64,000 bases of DNA from Alternaria dauci (taxonomy: Eukaryota; Ascomycota; Dothideomycetes; Pleosporales; Pleosporaceae), in the NCBI RefSeq assembly GCF_042100115.1, contig NC_091272.1, forward strand, positions 4,030,001 through 4,094,000. Reading direction: 5' to 3'. The notes under the pieces were generated by a model. The model did no database searches and was not told the origin of the DNA. It was given only the letters and a program-made list of their open reading frames with translations. Below, one piece after another: positions 11,663 through 23,757 of the stretch. The first letter of the stretch is position 1, and the number at the start of each line of letters is the position of its first letter. A program made the translations under genes and the position numbers.

Positions 11663-14600
11663 TAAACTAGTAAGAGATATAGTTCTAATTTTTACTAACC
11701 CTAGGAAATCTAGGATATAGATTAATAAGAATATAAAGATCTTATAAGGTTAGAATCTAACCTAAGCTATATAATACTAGATATACTATAATAGAAGTTA
11801 GGGTTAAACCTAAAAATCTATTAGGCGTTCTTATCTAAATATAAAAAACTATTAAATACTTATCCTCTAGGTTTAAGAAGACTAACTACTACTAAAGTAA
11901 GAAAGTAGTAATAATATTACTTTTAAACTATTACTATTATATAGAAGAATAGTAGGGAGGAGGAAAAGATAGTAAAGGAGGCTTATTAAGAAACCGTTAG
12001 ATTAAGTTTAAGTATACCCTTTTAAGTATAGAAAGGAGAATTAAGAAGAGATTTTATATATATTATAATTAGTTATAGTACTATCTAGAAAAAGATGAAT
12101 ACTAGTAATAGTAGATTAACTATATCTAGCTTTCTTAGATAGTAAAGGCTTATTAGACTCCTTACTCTTACTAGGAATATAATAATAAATATCCTTAGAA
12201 TTACTATTCTTAAAAATATTACTATTACTAAGAGCCCTTAGATTCTAAGAAGCCCTAATAGTTAGTTAATAAGTTAAGTACTAAACTAAATAACCCTTAG
12301 AAGAAGTCTTAGGTACTAGAATAAAAGATTTCTTATAGAAGGCTTTCTTTTTTATTAATAATAGCATTACTAGAGTTTAGGAAGTAATATACTTTTTAAA
12401 AGTAAGTATCTTATAGTTAGCCTTAACTAGTAACTTAGATAATAAAGATATCTTACTAGTATTAAACTTATTAATCTAGTACTAGAGATCCTTTACTAAA
12501 AGGTCTTTCTACTAATTATTTATAAGCTTAATATTAAGGTTAAGATAACTAATATACTTTTTAGAATTAAACTTATTATTATTAGGATTAGTATCTTTAG
12601 CTATTAAAGTTACCTAGGCTATACTCCTCTTATAGTATAACTTAAGAGGGTTTAGAGGCTTAGTAGTAAAATTAGTAAAGTAGATAGTATAAAGGAGGAG
12701 TAAAAGTAATATATAAGATAGGGTAGGTATAGAGAAAGTAGATATAGAAGATATATTACTATATATATAAGAATAACCTAGTATATATAGAGTTAGTAAT
12801 TATTATATAAAATAAGGGAAGAAAGTATCTAAAAGAGAATTAGGCACTTATAGGTTATAGAAAAGGACGCCTTAGTACCTAGGGTATAGTAGTTTATATA
12901 AGTCTTATTTAGAAATAAGAAGTTATTAATAATAAAGGTAGTATAAGTACTAAAGGGTTTAGACTCTAACCCTTTCTTATAATTACTATATATCTTTATA
13001 ATCCTACTAAACTTAGAGTTAGTACTATAAGTATTAATATAAGTAAAGATAGTCTCTAGATACTAGTAGATTAAAGCTACTAGGTAGGGCTTAAAGATAT
13101 AGCGCTTCTAACTCCTAAATAACTAGAAGAACTTACTAATAGTAATACTATTTATAATAAAGAGCTAAAGGCCTATTAGGTAAGTAAAGGGAGTAGTATT
13201 ATTAAGAGAAGGAAGAAAAGTAGTATAAAGAATAGGACTAAGAAAATAACTAATAAAGTAAAGTAACTAAAAGTACTTAAGGAGGCCTACTATCTATACT
13301 AAAGTATTCTCTTTATTAGAGTTATTCTTTAATATAGTATTAAAATATAAGAATAATATTTAGGTAGACCTAGAAAGGAAGGTTTAACTTACTAAGCTCT
13401 AAAGTAATATATATAAAAGAATATAATAGAGAAGGTACTTAGAGCTTAGTAACCTAATCCTTAGTAGGATATAAGATAAATCCTAGGTAGTAAGTATTAA
13501 TAAGAATAAAAAGTATAGTCTAAATAATATTTACTAAGTTTATAAGTATATAGGTAGAACTATAGATATCTTTATTATTATCTTACTAAAAGAGCTAAGT
13601 AAGAGTAGACTATTTAGTAGTATATACCTATTCTTACCCTAAGATAGTACTAGTAATAATAAAGGAAGGTTTTAAATAGTAGTAGTAAGATAGGTAAAGT
13701 AAAAGGGAATCTAAATAATTATAGTCTATTACTTAATTATTCTTAGTTAGTAGAGGTAGAGACTAGTTATTTATATTAAAGTCTAAATTTATAATATCTT
13801 AGTAACTAATCTTATAGCTATTATCCTCTTAGCTTTATAAAGTATTAATAAGATCTTAAGTAAGTAAAGTAGAGTAATATATATAAAAATATAGATAAGA
13901 ATCAAACTTACTATTAGACCCTAATACTATAGCCCCCTTAGTAATATTAATATTAGTAGCTAGAACTAAAGATAAAGAAAGGAAAAGTAGTATAAGGTAA
14001 GAATTAATATATACCTAAAAGCTAACTACACTATAACTTATAGTAGTAATAGGTTAAGTAAGTAGGGTATTTTAATAAAGAGGAGTAGATATTATTATAA
14101 AATATATATAGATAGTAGGGATATATAGAAATAAGTAAGAGAATAGAGAGTAGAGTAAGTTTAAGGTTTTAAAAAAAAGTAGAAAAAAGAGGTAAGGGTA
14201 GTAAGGAATAGATAGGCTAGTATTATTATTATAGAAAAGACTTTAACTATTTATTATCTCAAGGCCTATAATAACTAAGGTAATAGACCTACTTTTAAAT
14301 TAAGAGATAGTATAACACTAAAGTAATAGTAGGGTATATTATAAGAGATAAATAAGTTTAAAAATATACTTAGGATATAAGAGATAATCTAGACTATATA
14401 GTTTAAGGAACTAAGAATATATAATAGATTATAACTTAAGACTAAAGAGTACTTATTATAAATAAGGGATAAACCTAACTAAATAGTTAGTAGAACCTAA
14501 CTACTAAGAGGAGAACTATATCTAATTACCTTAGATATAGCTTAGAAAAGATTAGAATTCTAAAGAACTCTACTAGAATATACCTAGAATAGAAGGAAAT

Positions 14601-14960
14601 AAATCTAGAGTCCTAAGAACTACCCTAAGAAGTCTATAAACTAGAATTAAGAAAAATAGAACTATAGCTTAGGAATAAAAATCTATAAAGTAGCTATTAC
14701 TAATCTCTAAGGTTAAAACCTATTATAAATATAAAACTACTTTATCCTTTAGTCTACTCTATTTCTAAATACTCTTTATTAACTAGGTTTTAAAAAAGAA
14801 AGGACCTTAAATTTCTTAAGTAAGGGAGGGAGTACTATAAACACCTTATAGAAAAAGAAGATTAGAAGTAATACTAATATCTTTAAATAGAATAAGAAGT
14901 AAAATAAGATAGTTAGATATAGATATCTATAGGAACTATAGCTAAAAGCTTATTAGGATA
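11663..14960. other. Unassigned degenerate repeat sequence
   Basis: About 3.3 kb of RIP-type AT-rich sequence lies between two family A copies. Both strands have long segments interrupted only by TAA/TAG (for example plus strand 11,720-12,350 and minus strand 12,660-12,350), so one or more old coding elements are present. No conserved domain was recognised and no terminal repeats were identified. Confidence 0.45.
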
Positions 14961-14967
14961 GTAGTAA

Positions 14968-16376
14968 TAATTTTTTATTTTCTATAAGTATAGGGGTATT
15001 ATTAGAATATAACTCTAAGAAAAATAAAAAGTAGCTGTCCCTCTACTTATTAGTTATAAAAGTTAATAAAAAAGGTAAAGTAATAATATAGTTTAGATAT
15101 AGGACTAATTAGTATTTTATAAAGGTAAAGCTCTAATATCTATATATAAAAATAAAAGTTAAATAAATTTACTAAAGGTAACTGAAAAAAAACACCTATT
15201 AAACCTTAGGAGGGTATAATAGGGATTAGTAATACTAGCTAGTAATATAATTATAATATATTCCAAAGGGAGGGAGGGAAAGATATAGTATCTTTACTAT
15301 AATTAAGCTTACTTAGAATTTTATACGTTTCTATAAAGCTTAACTACTTCTAACCTTTATACTAATACTAACTTATAAGCTTTAATACTATATATAATTA
15401 TTTTATACTATATATAAATACTATAGTAATCCTTAATATATTATACTATAAGAATAATTATACCTTAGTAAAGGAGGTCCTACTTATACTATTTAATAAT
15501 ATAAAAGATCTAAGTATTATATATATTAGTAAACTACCCTTAAAAGTCTTCTAAGAGTTAGAGGAGTATAAACTTAAAGTTCTTTAGTACTTTTACTATA
15601 CTAAACCTAATAAGGACTTTATAAGAGAGACTAGGGTTAGCTATATTATAATAGAGGAGAGGGTAGAGGAGACTATAATAATAATCTTAAAGAGGAAGGG
15701 GTTTAAGTTAATATTTATTATATATATTAATATATATTACCTTATTAAGCTTATTAGGTATAGCTACTTAGCTATAGTAGCCTTAGGGGTTAGTAAGGAG
15801 ACTAAGGAGTAGCTATACTAATAAATCCTAGACGTTAATAAGGTAGTTAAGGAGAGGGATCTAGGTATTACAGAGAGGGAGTTTAAATATATACTATAGG
15901 GAGAGTAAAATAAGGCGTAGATAACTATACTACTAGTATTCCTCTAACTAAAGTTAATTATCTAGTAGTAATAGTATTATAGATAGCTATATTTGAATAA
16001 GGCTATAACTATAACTATAAAGGTAGTAAAAGGCTTTATAAGTTATAGTTAGTAGTAATATAAGTATTATAAGGAAGGGATATAGTAGGGGTAGAGGTAG
16101 GGGTAGCAGTAGGAGTAGGAGTAGGACTAGCTATAGAGGGTAGAAATAGTAAAGGATAGCGTGTAAGTTAGAAGGTTACGTGTTATAGTCTCTAGTCTAT
16201 ATATAATAATATTATATATCTTTAGTATCTAATATTTATAATATACTACGTATATACTAGTAGTACTAAATATAAGTATAAGCCTATAGTTACCTAGCTA
16301 GCACTTTATCTTAAAAAAAGTCTCTAAATATATAATAATAATAATAAAAGTCTATAAAGGCTAAAGTTAAAACTAG
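14968..16376 (+). mobile_element. Family A element, copy A4
   Basis: This full-length copy of the A1 subtype runs from the head AATTTTTTATTTTCTATAAG to the tail GTCTATAAAGGCTAAAG near 16,370. The central and 3' coding relics align with A1 almost base for base (VSKETKE near 15,790; EREFKYIL near 15,880). A possible short target duplication, TAGTAGTA, flanks it (about 14,959-14,966 and after 16,374), but this motif is common in such sequence, so the support is weak. It abuts a Gypsy integrase fragment on its right. Confidence 0.75.
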
Positions 16377-16380
16377 TAGT

Positions 16381-16760
16381 ATATAACTATATACCTAAGG
16401 AATACTTAGACTACTATTTTTATTTTTATATTAAGTAGTAAGATAAAGATAAAACCTTTTCTTAGTTAATTAGTTACTACTATAAGGTTCTTTATACCTT
16501 TACTAATAGGTAATCCTTTAATAAAGTCTATTAAGATTTCCTTCTAAAAGTAATTAAGGATAGGTAGTAGCTTAAGTAGTCCTTAGACTTCTTCTCTCTA
16601 AGGCTTTATCCTTTTATATATATTATAGTTCTATATATAACACCTAATACTATCTATTATACCTAGCTAGAAGAAGTTATAAGTAAGTATCTAATAAGTA
16701 ATATCTCTACCTAGGTAGCTAGTTAAAAGAGAATTATAGACCTTACTAAGAATTTAAGTA
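16381..16760 (-). pseudogene. Gypsy-type integrase relic (H2C2 and core start)
   Basis: The minus strand reads, with TAA/TAG stops only, through a region matching the integrase zinc-binding domain (about 16,740-16,600) and then the start of the catalytic core. Segments include GLLKLLPILNYF, then ILIDFIKGLPISKG (about 16,535-16,500) and IVVTN (about 16,490-16,470). The run 'DFI-GLP-SKG...D' is typical of Ty3/Gypsy integrases, the first Asp of the DDE triad lying just before FI. The core is cut off at 16,381 by family A copy A4 and the upstream side is cut by A5, so only about 125 codons survive. Confidence 0.72.
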
Positions 16761-18128
16761 TAATTTTTTTATTTTCTATATGTATAGGGGTATTATTAAA
16801 ATATAACCTTAAAAAAATTAAAAAGTAGCTTTTCCTCTACTTACTAGTTATAAAAGTTAATAAAAAATATCAAGTAATAACGTAGTTTAAATATAGGACT
16901 AATTAGCGTTTTATAATAGTAAAGCTCTAACGTCTATATATAAAAACTAAAGTTAAAAAAAATTTACTAAAGGTAACTAAAAGAAGATACCTATTAAACC
17001 TTAGGAGGGTATAATAGGGACTACTAGCTATTAGCTAGAAATATAATTATAATTTTTATAAAGGGGAGAGAGGATATAGTATATTTACTATAATTAGGAA
17101 GGGTTATATAAAAACTTAGCTACTTCTAACCTTTATACTAATAATAACTTACTCTAAGTATCCTACTATATATAATTAAATTATACTATATATAAATACC
17201 TATAGTATATATAAATACTTATAGTATATATAAATACCTATAGTATATATAAATACTTATAGTATATAAATAATATATTTCCTCTTTATCCTTATTTAGT
17301 AGGTCTTCTAGCCTAGCCTAAAAACCTTAGCTAGATATATACTAATTAATATGTCTATAAGTATATAATATACTTACCTTATATATACTTAGGAGCTACC
17401 TAGAGTAGTCCTTAATAAGTTAGATAAGTAATTACTTAAGTTCTACTTCTTATTCTAGAATAGAAAGGCCTCTTAAGTTAATATCTCTAGTATTAGTAAT
17501 CTTATTATAGAGGTAGCTATTAGGTAGAGGAGGACGTAGATAAGGAGGAAGGTAGAGGAGCTAGTATATATAGCCTATATAGATAACTACTATAGCTATA
17601 GGCTCTTCATATTTAGCTACCTTATTATTCTTAAATAAAGTGCCTTTAGCTAGGAAACTAAGAACTAGTTACGCTAGTAGATAAAGGATATTAAAAGAGT
17701 AATAGAGGAGTAATATCTTAGGCTTAAAGAGAGGGAATTTAAATAGATACTATAAGAATAAGAGAATAAAGTGTAGATAGTACTAGTACTAATATTCCTC
17801 TAACTAAAGCTAATTATTAGATAGTAGTAGCTATACTATAGGTAGCTAGTTAATTATTCTTAATAAAGGGTAGAGGAAGTAGTAGTAGAGGTAGTAGGAG
17901 TAGCTATAAAGGGTAGAAATAGTAAAGGATAGTATATAAGTTAAAAGGTTATATCTTATAGTCTCTAGTCTATTTATAATACTATTATATATCTTTAGTA
18001 TCTAGCGTTTATAATATACTATATACGTACTAGTAGTACTAAATATAGGTATAAGCTTATAGTTACCTTGTTAGCGCTTTATCTTAAAAAAAGTCTCTAA
18101 ATATACTATAATAATAAAAAAAGTCTAT
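16760..18128 (+). mobile_element. Family A element, copy A5
   Basis: This is a second-subtype copy starting ATAATTTTTTTATTTTC and ending GTCTATA, where copy A6 begins directly. The last bases of the usual tail are missing, as if A6 had inserted at or recombined with that point. It contains the shared head, a local tandem repeat (17,186-17,272), the middle section shared with A3 and A6, and the coding relic EREF near 17,735 with LIFL-LKLII near 17,790. The three head-to-tail copies A5, A6 and A7 occupy 16,760-20,462. Confidence 0.75.
17186..17272. repeat. About 22-bp tandem repeat inside A5
   Basis: Four copies of a unit of the type CTATAGTATATATAAATAC(T/C) lie between the head and the coding relic of family A copy A5. 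Copies A6 and A7 carry related but different arrays at the same place, and A1, A2 and A4 carry only one or two units. The array length therefore varies between copies. Confidence 0.75.
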
Positions 18129-19066
18129 AATTTTTTATTTTCTATAACTAGGGGGGTATTATTAAAATAAAACTTTAAAAAAGTAAAAAGTAGCTATCCC
18201 TCTGCTTATTAGTTATAAAAGTTAATAAAAAAAAAGATAAAGTAATAACGCAATTCGAACGCTAGACTAATTAGTGTTTTAGGGTAGTGAAGCTCTGACG
18301 TCTATGCGCGAAAACTAAAGTTAAAAAAATTTACTAAAGGTAACTAAAAAGACACCTATTAAACCTTAGTAGGCCTAATAGGGATCGCTAGCATTAGCTA
18401 GCGATACAATTATAATGTATTATAAAGGGAGGAAGACATAGTATCTTTACTACAATTAAGCTTACCTAGAATTTCGTACATTTCTATAAAAGCCTAGCTA
18501 CTTCTAACCTTTATACTAATACTAACTTACTTTAAGTATCCTACTATATACGATTAAATTGCACTATATACGATTAAATCACACTATATACGATTAAATC
18601 GCACTATATATAAATATATATATTTCCTCTTTATCCTTATCTAGGAGGTCTTCTAGCCTAGCCTAAAAACCCTAGCTAGATAGGTGCTAATTAATATATC
18701 TATAAGTACGTAATATACTTACCTTATATATACTTAGGAGCTGCCTAAAGCGGTCCTTAATAAGTTAGATAAGTAATTACCTAAGTTCTACTACCTCTTA
18801 TAGACTAAGATAGTAGATAATATTAATATTATTAATACCTCTAATATTAGCGATATTATTATAAAGGTAGCTATTAGGTAGAGGAAGATATAGATAAGAA
18901 AGAAGATAGAGAAGCTAGTATATATAGCCTATATAGACGGCTGCTATAGCTATAGGCTCCTTATATTTAGCTACCTTATTATTCTTAAATAAGGTACCTT
19001 TAGCTAGGAAACTAAGAACTAGCTATACTAGTAGATAAAGGATATTAAAAAGGTATTAGAGGAGTA
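18128..19066 (+). mobile_element. Family A element, copy A6 (3'-truncated)
   Basis: This copy follows A5 without a gap and stops at 19,066, where A7 begins, so it lacks the last third including the EREFK segment. It is the least mutated copy in the window: the stretch 18,240-18,310 still holds GTGAAGCTCTGACGTCTATG and GCGCGAAAAC, and CA/TG dinucleotides survive elsewhere (for example near 18,410-18,480). It thus either inserted late or escaped some RIP cycles. Truncation by recombination with A7 is the simplest explanation. Confidence 0.72.
18540..18612. repeat. 21-bp tandem repeat inside A6
   Basis: Three to four copies of CACTATATACGATTAAATCG-type units lie at the same internal position as the array in A5. 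The units keep CG and CA dinucleotides, in line with the low mutation load of A6. Confidence 0.8.
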
Positions 19067-20462
19067 TATAATTTTTTGTTTTCTGTAAGTAGGGGGGTAT
19101 TATTAAAATAAAACTTTAAAAAAGTAAAAAGTAGCTATCCCTCTACTTATTAGTTATAAAAGTTAATAAAAAAGATAAAGTAATAACGCGATTTAAACGC
19201 TAGACTAATTAGCGTTTTATAGTAGTAAAGCTCTAACGTCTATACGCGAAAACTAAAGTTAAAAAAATTTACTAAAGGTAACTAAAAAAAGACACCTATT
19301 AAACCTTAGGAGGGTATAATAGGGATCGCTAGCTATTAGCTAGTAATATAATTATAATATATTATAAAGGGGAGAGAGGATATAGTATATTTACTATAAC
19401 TAAGAAGGGTTATATAAAAACCTAGCTACTTCTAACCTTTATACTAATACTAACTTTAAGTATCCTACTATATATAATTAAATTATATATAATTAAATTA
19501 TACTATATATAAATACTATATATCCCTTAAGGTAACTTATTATAGCTATCTAGCTAGGCTAGTGTACCCTCTCTAGTAAGGAGCCCCTTAATCTATTAAA
19601 TATAAATAATATAAGCCCTACTACTATATATACCTAAGAGCTAAATCTAGTAGTTAGTAAGGAGCTAGAGGAGTAAATACCTCTAATACTCTAAATCCTT
19701 AGTAATAGTAAATCTATTAGCTAGTACCTTATTAAGAGGTCTAGGGTTAGTAATATTATTATAGAGGTAACCTATAAGTAGACTAGAATATAGTATCTAA
19801 AGAGGGTTATAAAGCGTAAGGAGATTATCTATACTAACGCCTACTACCTTATTAATCTCCTTATATTTAGCTACCTTACCTACCTAACCTTTAGTAGGTA
19901 GAGTAAAGAGACTAAGAGATAGCTATACTACTAAGCTATTAATATTAAAAGAGCGCTTAAAGACTAGTATCCTAGGCTTAAGGAGAGGGAATTTAAAGAG
20001 ATACTATAAAGATAAGAGAATAAGGTGTAGGCTACGCTACTATTAATATTCCTCTAACTAAAGCTAATTATTAAGTAGTAGTAGTAGCTATACTATAGGT
20101 AGCTAGTTAGTTATTCTTAGGAGGGGGTAGAGGTAGTAGTAGTAGAGGCAGTAGTAGTAGTTATAAAGGGCGGATATAGTAAAGGATAGTAGAGGATAGT
20201 AGAGGATAGTAGAAGATAGTAGAGGATAGTAGAAGATAGTAGGGGATAGTATATAAGTTAGAAGGTTATATCTTATCTCTAGTAGTTATATAATACTATT
20301 ATATATCTTTAGTGTCTAGCGTTTATAATACACTACGTATATACTAGTAGTACTAAATATAGGTATAAGCCTATAGTTACCTAGTTAGCGCTTTATCTTA
20401 AAAAAAGTCTCTAAATATACTATAATAATAATAAAAACAAAGTCTATAAAGGCCGAAGCTAA
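19067..20462 (+). mobile_element. Family A element, copy A7
   Basis: This is a full-length copy from TATAATTTTTTGTTTTCTG to GTCTATAAAGGCCGAAGCT. Its central part differs from A1, A5 and A6 at the DNA level. Its relic frame near 19,870-20,080 nevertheless reads SKETKR-LYY, LKEREFKEIL, ENKV and LLLIFL-LKLII, clearly homologous to A1 at the protein level. All stops are TAA/TAG in Gln-like places. A 10-bp minisatellite is present near its 3' end. A Gypsy relic starts directly after it. Confidence 0.78.
20181..20250. repeat. 10-bp minisatellite (AGAGGATAGT)n in A7
   Basis: About seven tandem copies of AGAGGATAGT, with single-base variants AGAAGATAGT and AGGGGATAGT, lie in the 3' part of copy A7. 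The matching place in A3 has two to three units and in A1 about one. It is a variable-number array inside the element. Confidence 0.85.
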
Positions 20463-20639
20463 ATAGGATAGAATATATATTAATAGATTAGATATTATAG
20501 AGTAAATATAGTATACTTTATATTTATATAATATTACTAGTAGAATAGTATATATAACTATATTTATAGATATTTATTAATATACTTAGATTAATAATAG
20601 AGATTATTAAAAAGGATAAAAGATATACTTACTAATATA

Positions 20640-21550
20640 TATAGCTTTATAATCTAAGAAATAGATACTATAGATATAGTCTATATACTATAATACTTTA
20701 GAAAGAAGTACTTAGTAATTATAAGGGACTATTTTAGTAGATAGCTAGAAGCCTACGTACTATTAAATAACTAGTCTAAGACTATTACTAAGTTTATTTA
20801 TAAAGATATTTTATATAAATAAAGTATAATAAGAAAACTTATAGTAGATAGTAGACTAGACTTTACTAAGGTAGTTAACTATTTAGTAAAAACCTATAAG
20901 ATTAACTATATATAGTTATTAGTATATAACCTATAAGTAATAGGTAAGATTAAAGGAGGATATAAGCCTATTATAAATACTTTAGTAAAACTCCTAGGTC
21001 TATAAATTAAGAGTCTTCCTATAGTACTTCTTATAGATAGAATTTTAATATAGGAATAGACTAGCTGCTCTCTATATTAGTTAATTACTAGCTAGAACCT
21101 AGTCCTACTAATTAAATAATTACTACTAACGTAGTAGACCTTACTATTCTAGTAAGTTAAAGATTAGGTATAGCTACGTATAATTTAAGTAATATAGTTA
21201 GATCTTAGAGATTAGTTTACTAAGGAAGCTATAGCCTACACTAACTATATATATATAGCTAAGAAAGAATATTAGGATAATATAAAAGAAATTTACTAAG
21301 AAGATATTTTACCTAAGGACTTAGTACTTCTTTAGAATTTAATATATAAAATTAATATATTAAGAGATTAAAAATTAATATAAAATAGCTAAGACTATAT
21401 AGAGTATAAGAAGTAAGGCCTAACTATAGAACTTACTACCTAGAAGACCCTAATAGTATAATTTTCTTATATACTATACTAGGAAAAAGGTTAAAACTCT
21501 TCTACTAGTATCTTAAAGATAATATTATAAAAGGAGATAGAAGTAATATA
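20640..21550 (+). pseudogene. Gypsy-type integrase and C-terminal relic
   Basis: The plus strand reads YLVIIRDYFSR then LEA near 20,710-20,745, the region of a Gypsy integrase around the first catalytic Asp (usual form DxFSRWxEA). It continues IVDSRLDF near 20,850 (usual form VDxGPEF; the expected Glu is not intact), then VNYLVKTYKIN and VYNL near 20,880-20,930 (usual form YxPQANGxxE). A C-terminal extension follows (LVLL-NLIYK near 21,325) up to about 21,550. Stops are TAA/TAG only. The reverse transcriptase part was not found next to it, so this is a truncated relic. Confidence 0.78.
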
Positions 21551-23745
21551 AAACTATAGAATCTAAGGTACTAGGAAAATAGTAGTATTATACTAGATAT
21601 TCTAGTTATTCTAGATACTAAAGAATTACTACCCTAAGACTATAAACTATTAATATAACTAACTATATAATAGAAGGATATTAGGATAGTTCTTAGAGTT
21701 ATAATTACTAAATATCTAATAAAAGAAGAATAATAAGTATATATATAAGATTAGGGGAATTCTAACTCTAACTCTAAAGCTTTATCTACGTCTAAATAGA
21801 CTATAAGATAGTCTATCTTTTTAGGAAGGGGAGGGGGAGTAGCTTTTAGTAGTACTTTACTACCTTTAAGTACTCCTCTATTAATTTAAAATAATATTAA
21901 TTTATTTATACTTTTAAAATATAGAATCTAAGTTTATAAACTATTACCTAAATTCTATACCTTAGCTACTAGAATTTAATATAAGCTATATACTATATAA
22001 TAGTATATTATAAATCTCTTTTAATACTAGAAAATAATAGCTTAAATATACTTATAATAAAACTTTAAGAATTAAGAGAAAGAGAATAATAATACTTAGT
22101 TTAGTTCTTTACTATTTAAAGTAAAACTCTTATAACTAGTTACTAAGTAGTATTTACGCGCTATCTTAGTACTATATAAATAGATTATATCCTTCCTTTC
22201 TTCCTCCCTTCTTCCTTTACTAAGAGTTATAAACTTAGATTCTATAGCCCTAGTAATAAGCTAACTTATAGCCCCTAATAACTAGCTATTAGTTTAAATT
22301 AATAAAGAATATAAAGGTAGAGTACCCCTCTATAGAATATATACTTATAGGTATATACTATTAATTTACCTTTACTTTTATATACCCTTTTATATTTACT
22401 TATATTACTACCTAAGTAATATTAGCTAAGTAATCTATATCTATACTACTATAGGATAGATAAAAGTAATACCTCTTAGCTTTAAGTTCCTAATCTCTTT
22501 CTCTTTTTTTTAAACTACTCTCTATACTTAACTTAAGTATATATAATATATAAAAGTAGTAGCTAGAAGTAGTATAAAGCTTCCTATACCTAATTACTTA
22601 CTAGTATACTAGTATACTTAGTCTTATATACTAAAGTACCCTATATTACTAAAGGAATAGTAATAGATAGCTCTAAAGAATAAGAATAAAGATAAGGGTA
22701 AAGGTAAAGCGCTACTAATAATACCTCTTTCTTTATAGTAAACTTTACCTCTAATAACCCTAGGTTTATTATCGAATTTTAGTAATTTTAGAGTATAATA
22801 TATATCTAAACTACCTAATAAAGAGTAATATATTATAATATTAAACTAGGAACTAATATAAGCTAGGTAGGATATTCTTAATATAGCCTAATAGGCGCTA
22901 GCTAATATCTAAGACTTAGTATATAATCTTATTAGTTAACTAAAAAATAAGACTCTACGCTAATAATATATAATACTAGACGCTTAGTTCTATAATAGTT
23001 CTTAGGCCCTTAAGCTCTTCTATAACTATATACTTAAAGTAATAATAATATATAAGAAACTTCTAAGCCTAATAAATAAGTATAGGGGATATAAATTATT
23101 TATAGAGTATTAACCTCTTATTAAGGAAATAACTAATATAAAAGATATATATAAGACTAAAATAATTAGCGTAGTAAAGACTATTAAGAAACTAGAACTA
23201 AGATTAGTAAAGAACTACCTCTATAAGTAGAAGTCCTATATAATAAGTACTTTCTAGATAATAGCTAATATAGCTTTTATACTAAAGTATATAAAGATTA
23301 TTAATACTACATTTTTCCTTAACTAAATTATAGTAGCTAGACTCTATGTAAAGAACTATACTAATAATTAGTTTATTAATAGATAAGATAAGGTAATACT
23401 AAAATCTAAACTAAAGTCTATATACTAGTTTATAGTAAATAATACTTTTAATATAAACTAATATAGAGTATTAAGAGATAGTAAGATTAAGGAGTTAGGT
23501 TAAGAATATAAAGCCTACTAGATAGAGGAGGATAACTTTATCTATAATATAAAGAAGCTAAGGCCTAATACTTAATTAGAATCTTAACTACTGTTTTAGA
23601 GGATACTATTCCCTTACTATATTTAAGTAATAGTACTTAGTTTATATATAGGGTTTACTACTTATAACTAAGATAAAGAGAGAAACTTAAAGACTAAAGG
23701 GCTTAAGATATCTCTAAAGTACTACTTAGCTATCTCTATTAATAA
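21551..23745. other. Unassigned degenerate repeat sequence
   Basis: About 2.2 kb of RIP-type sequence. The last kilobase reads on the plus strand with TAA/TAG stops only (for example VILKSKLKSIY and NIKKLRPNT near 23,390-23,570), so it derives from a coding element, but no family was recognised. The right end is the family A insertion A8, whose target duplication lies in this sequence. Confidence 0.45.
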
Positions 23746-23757
23746 TAAAGTTAGTTA

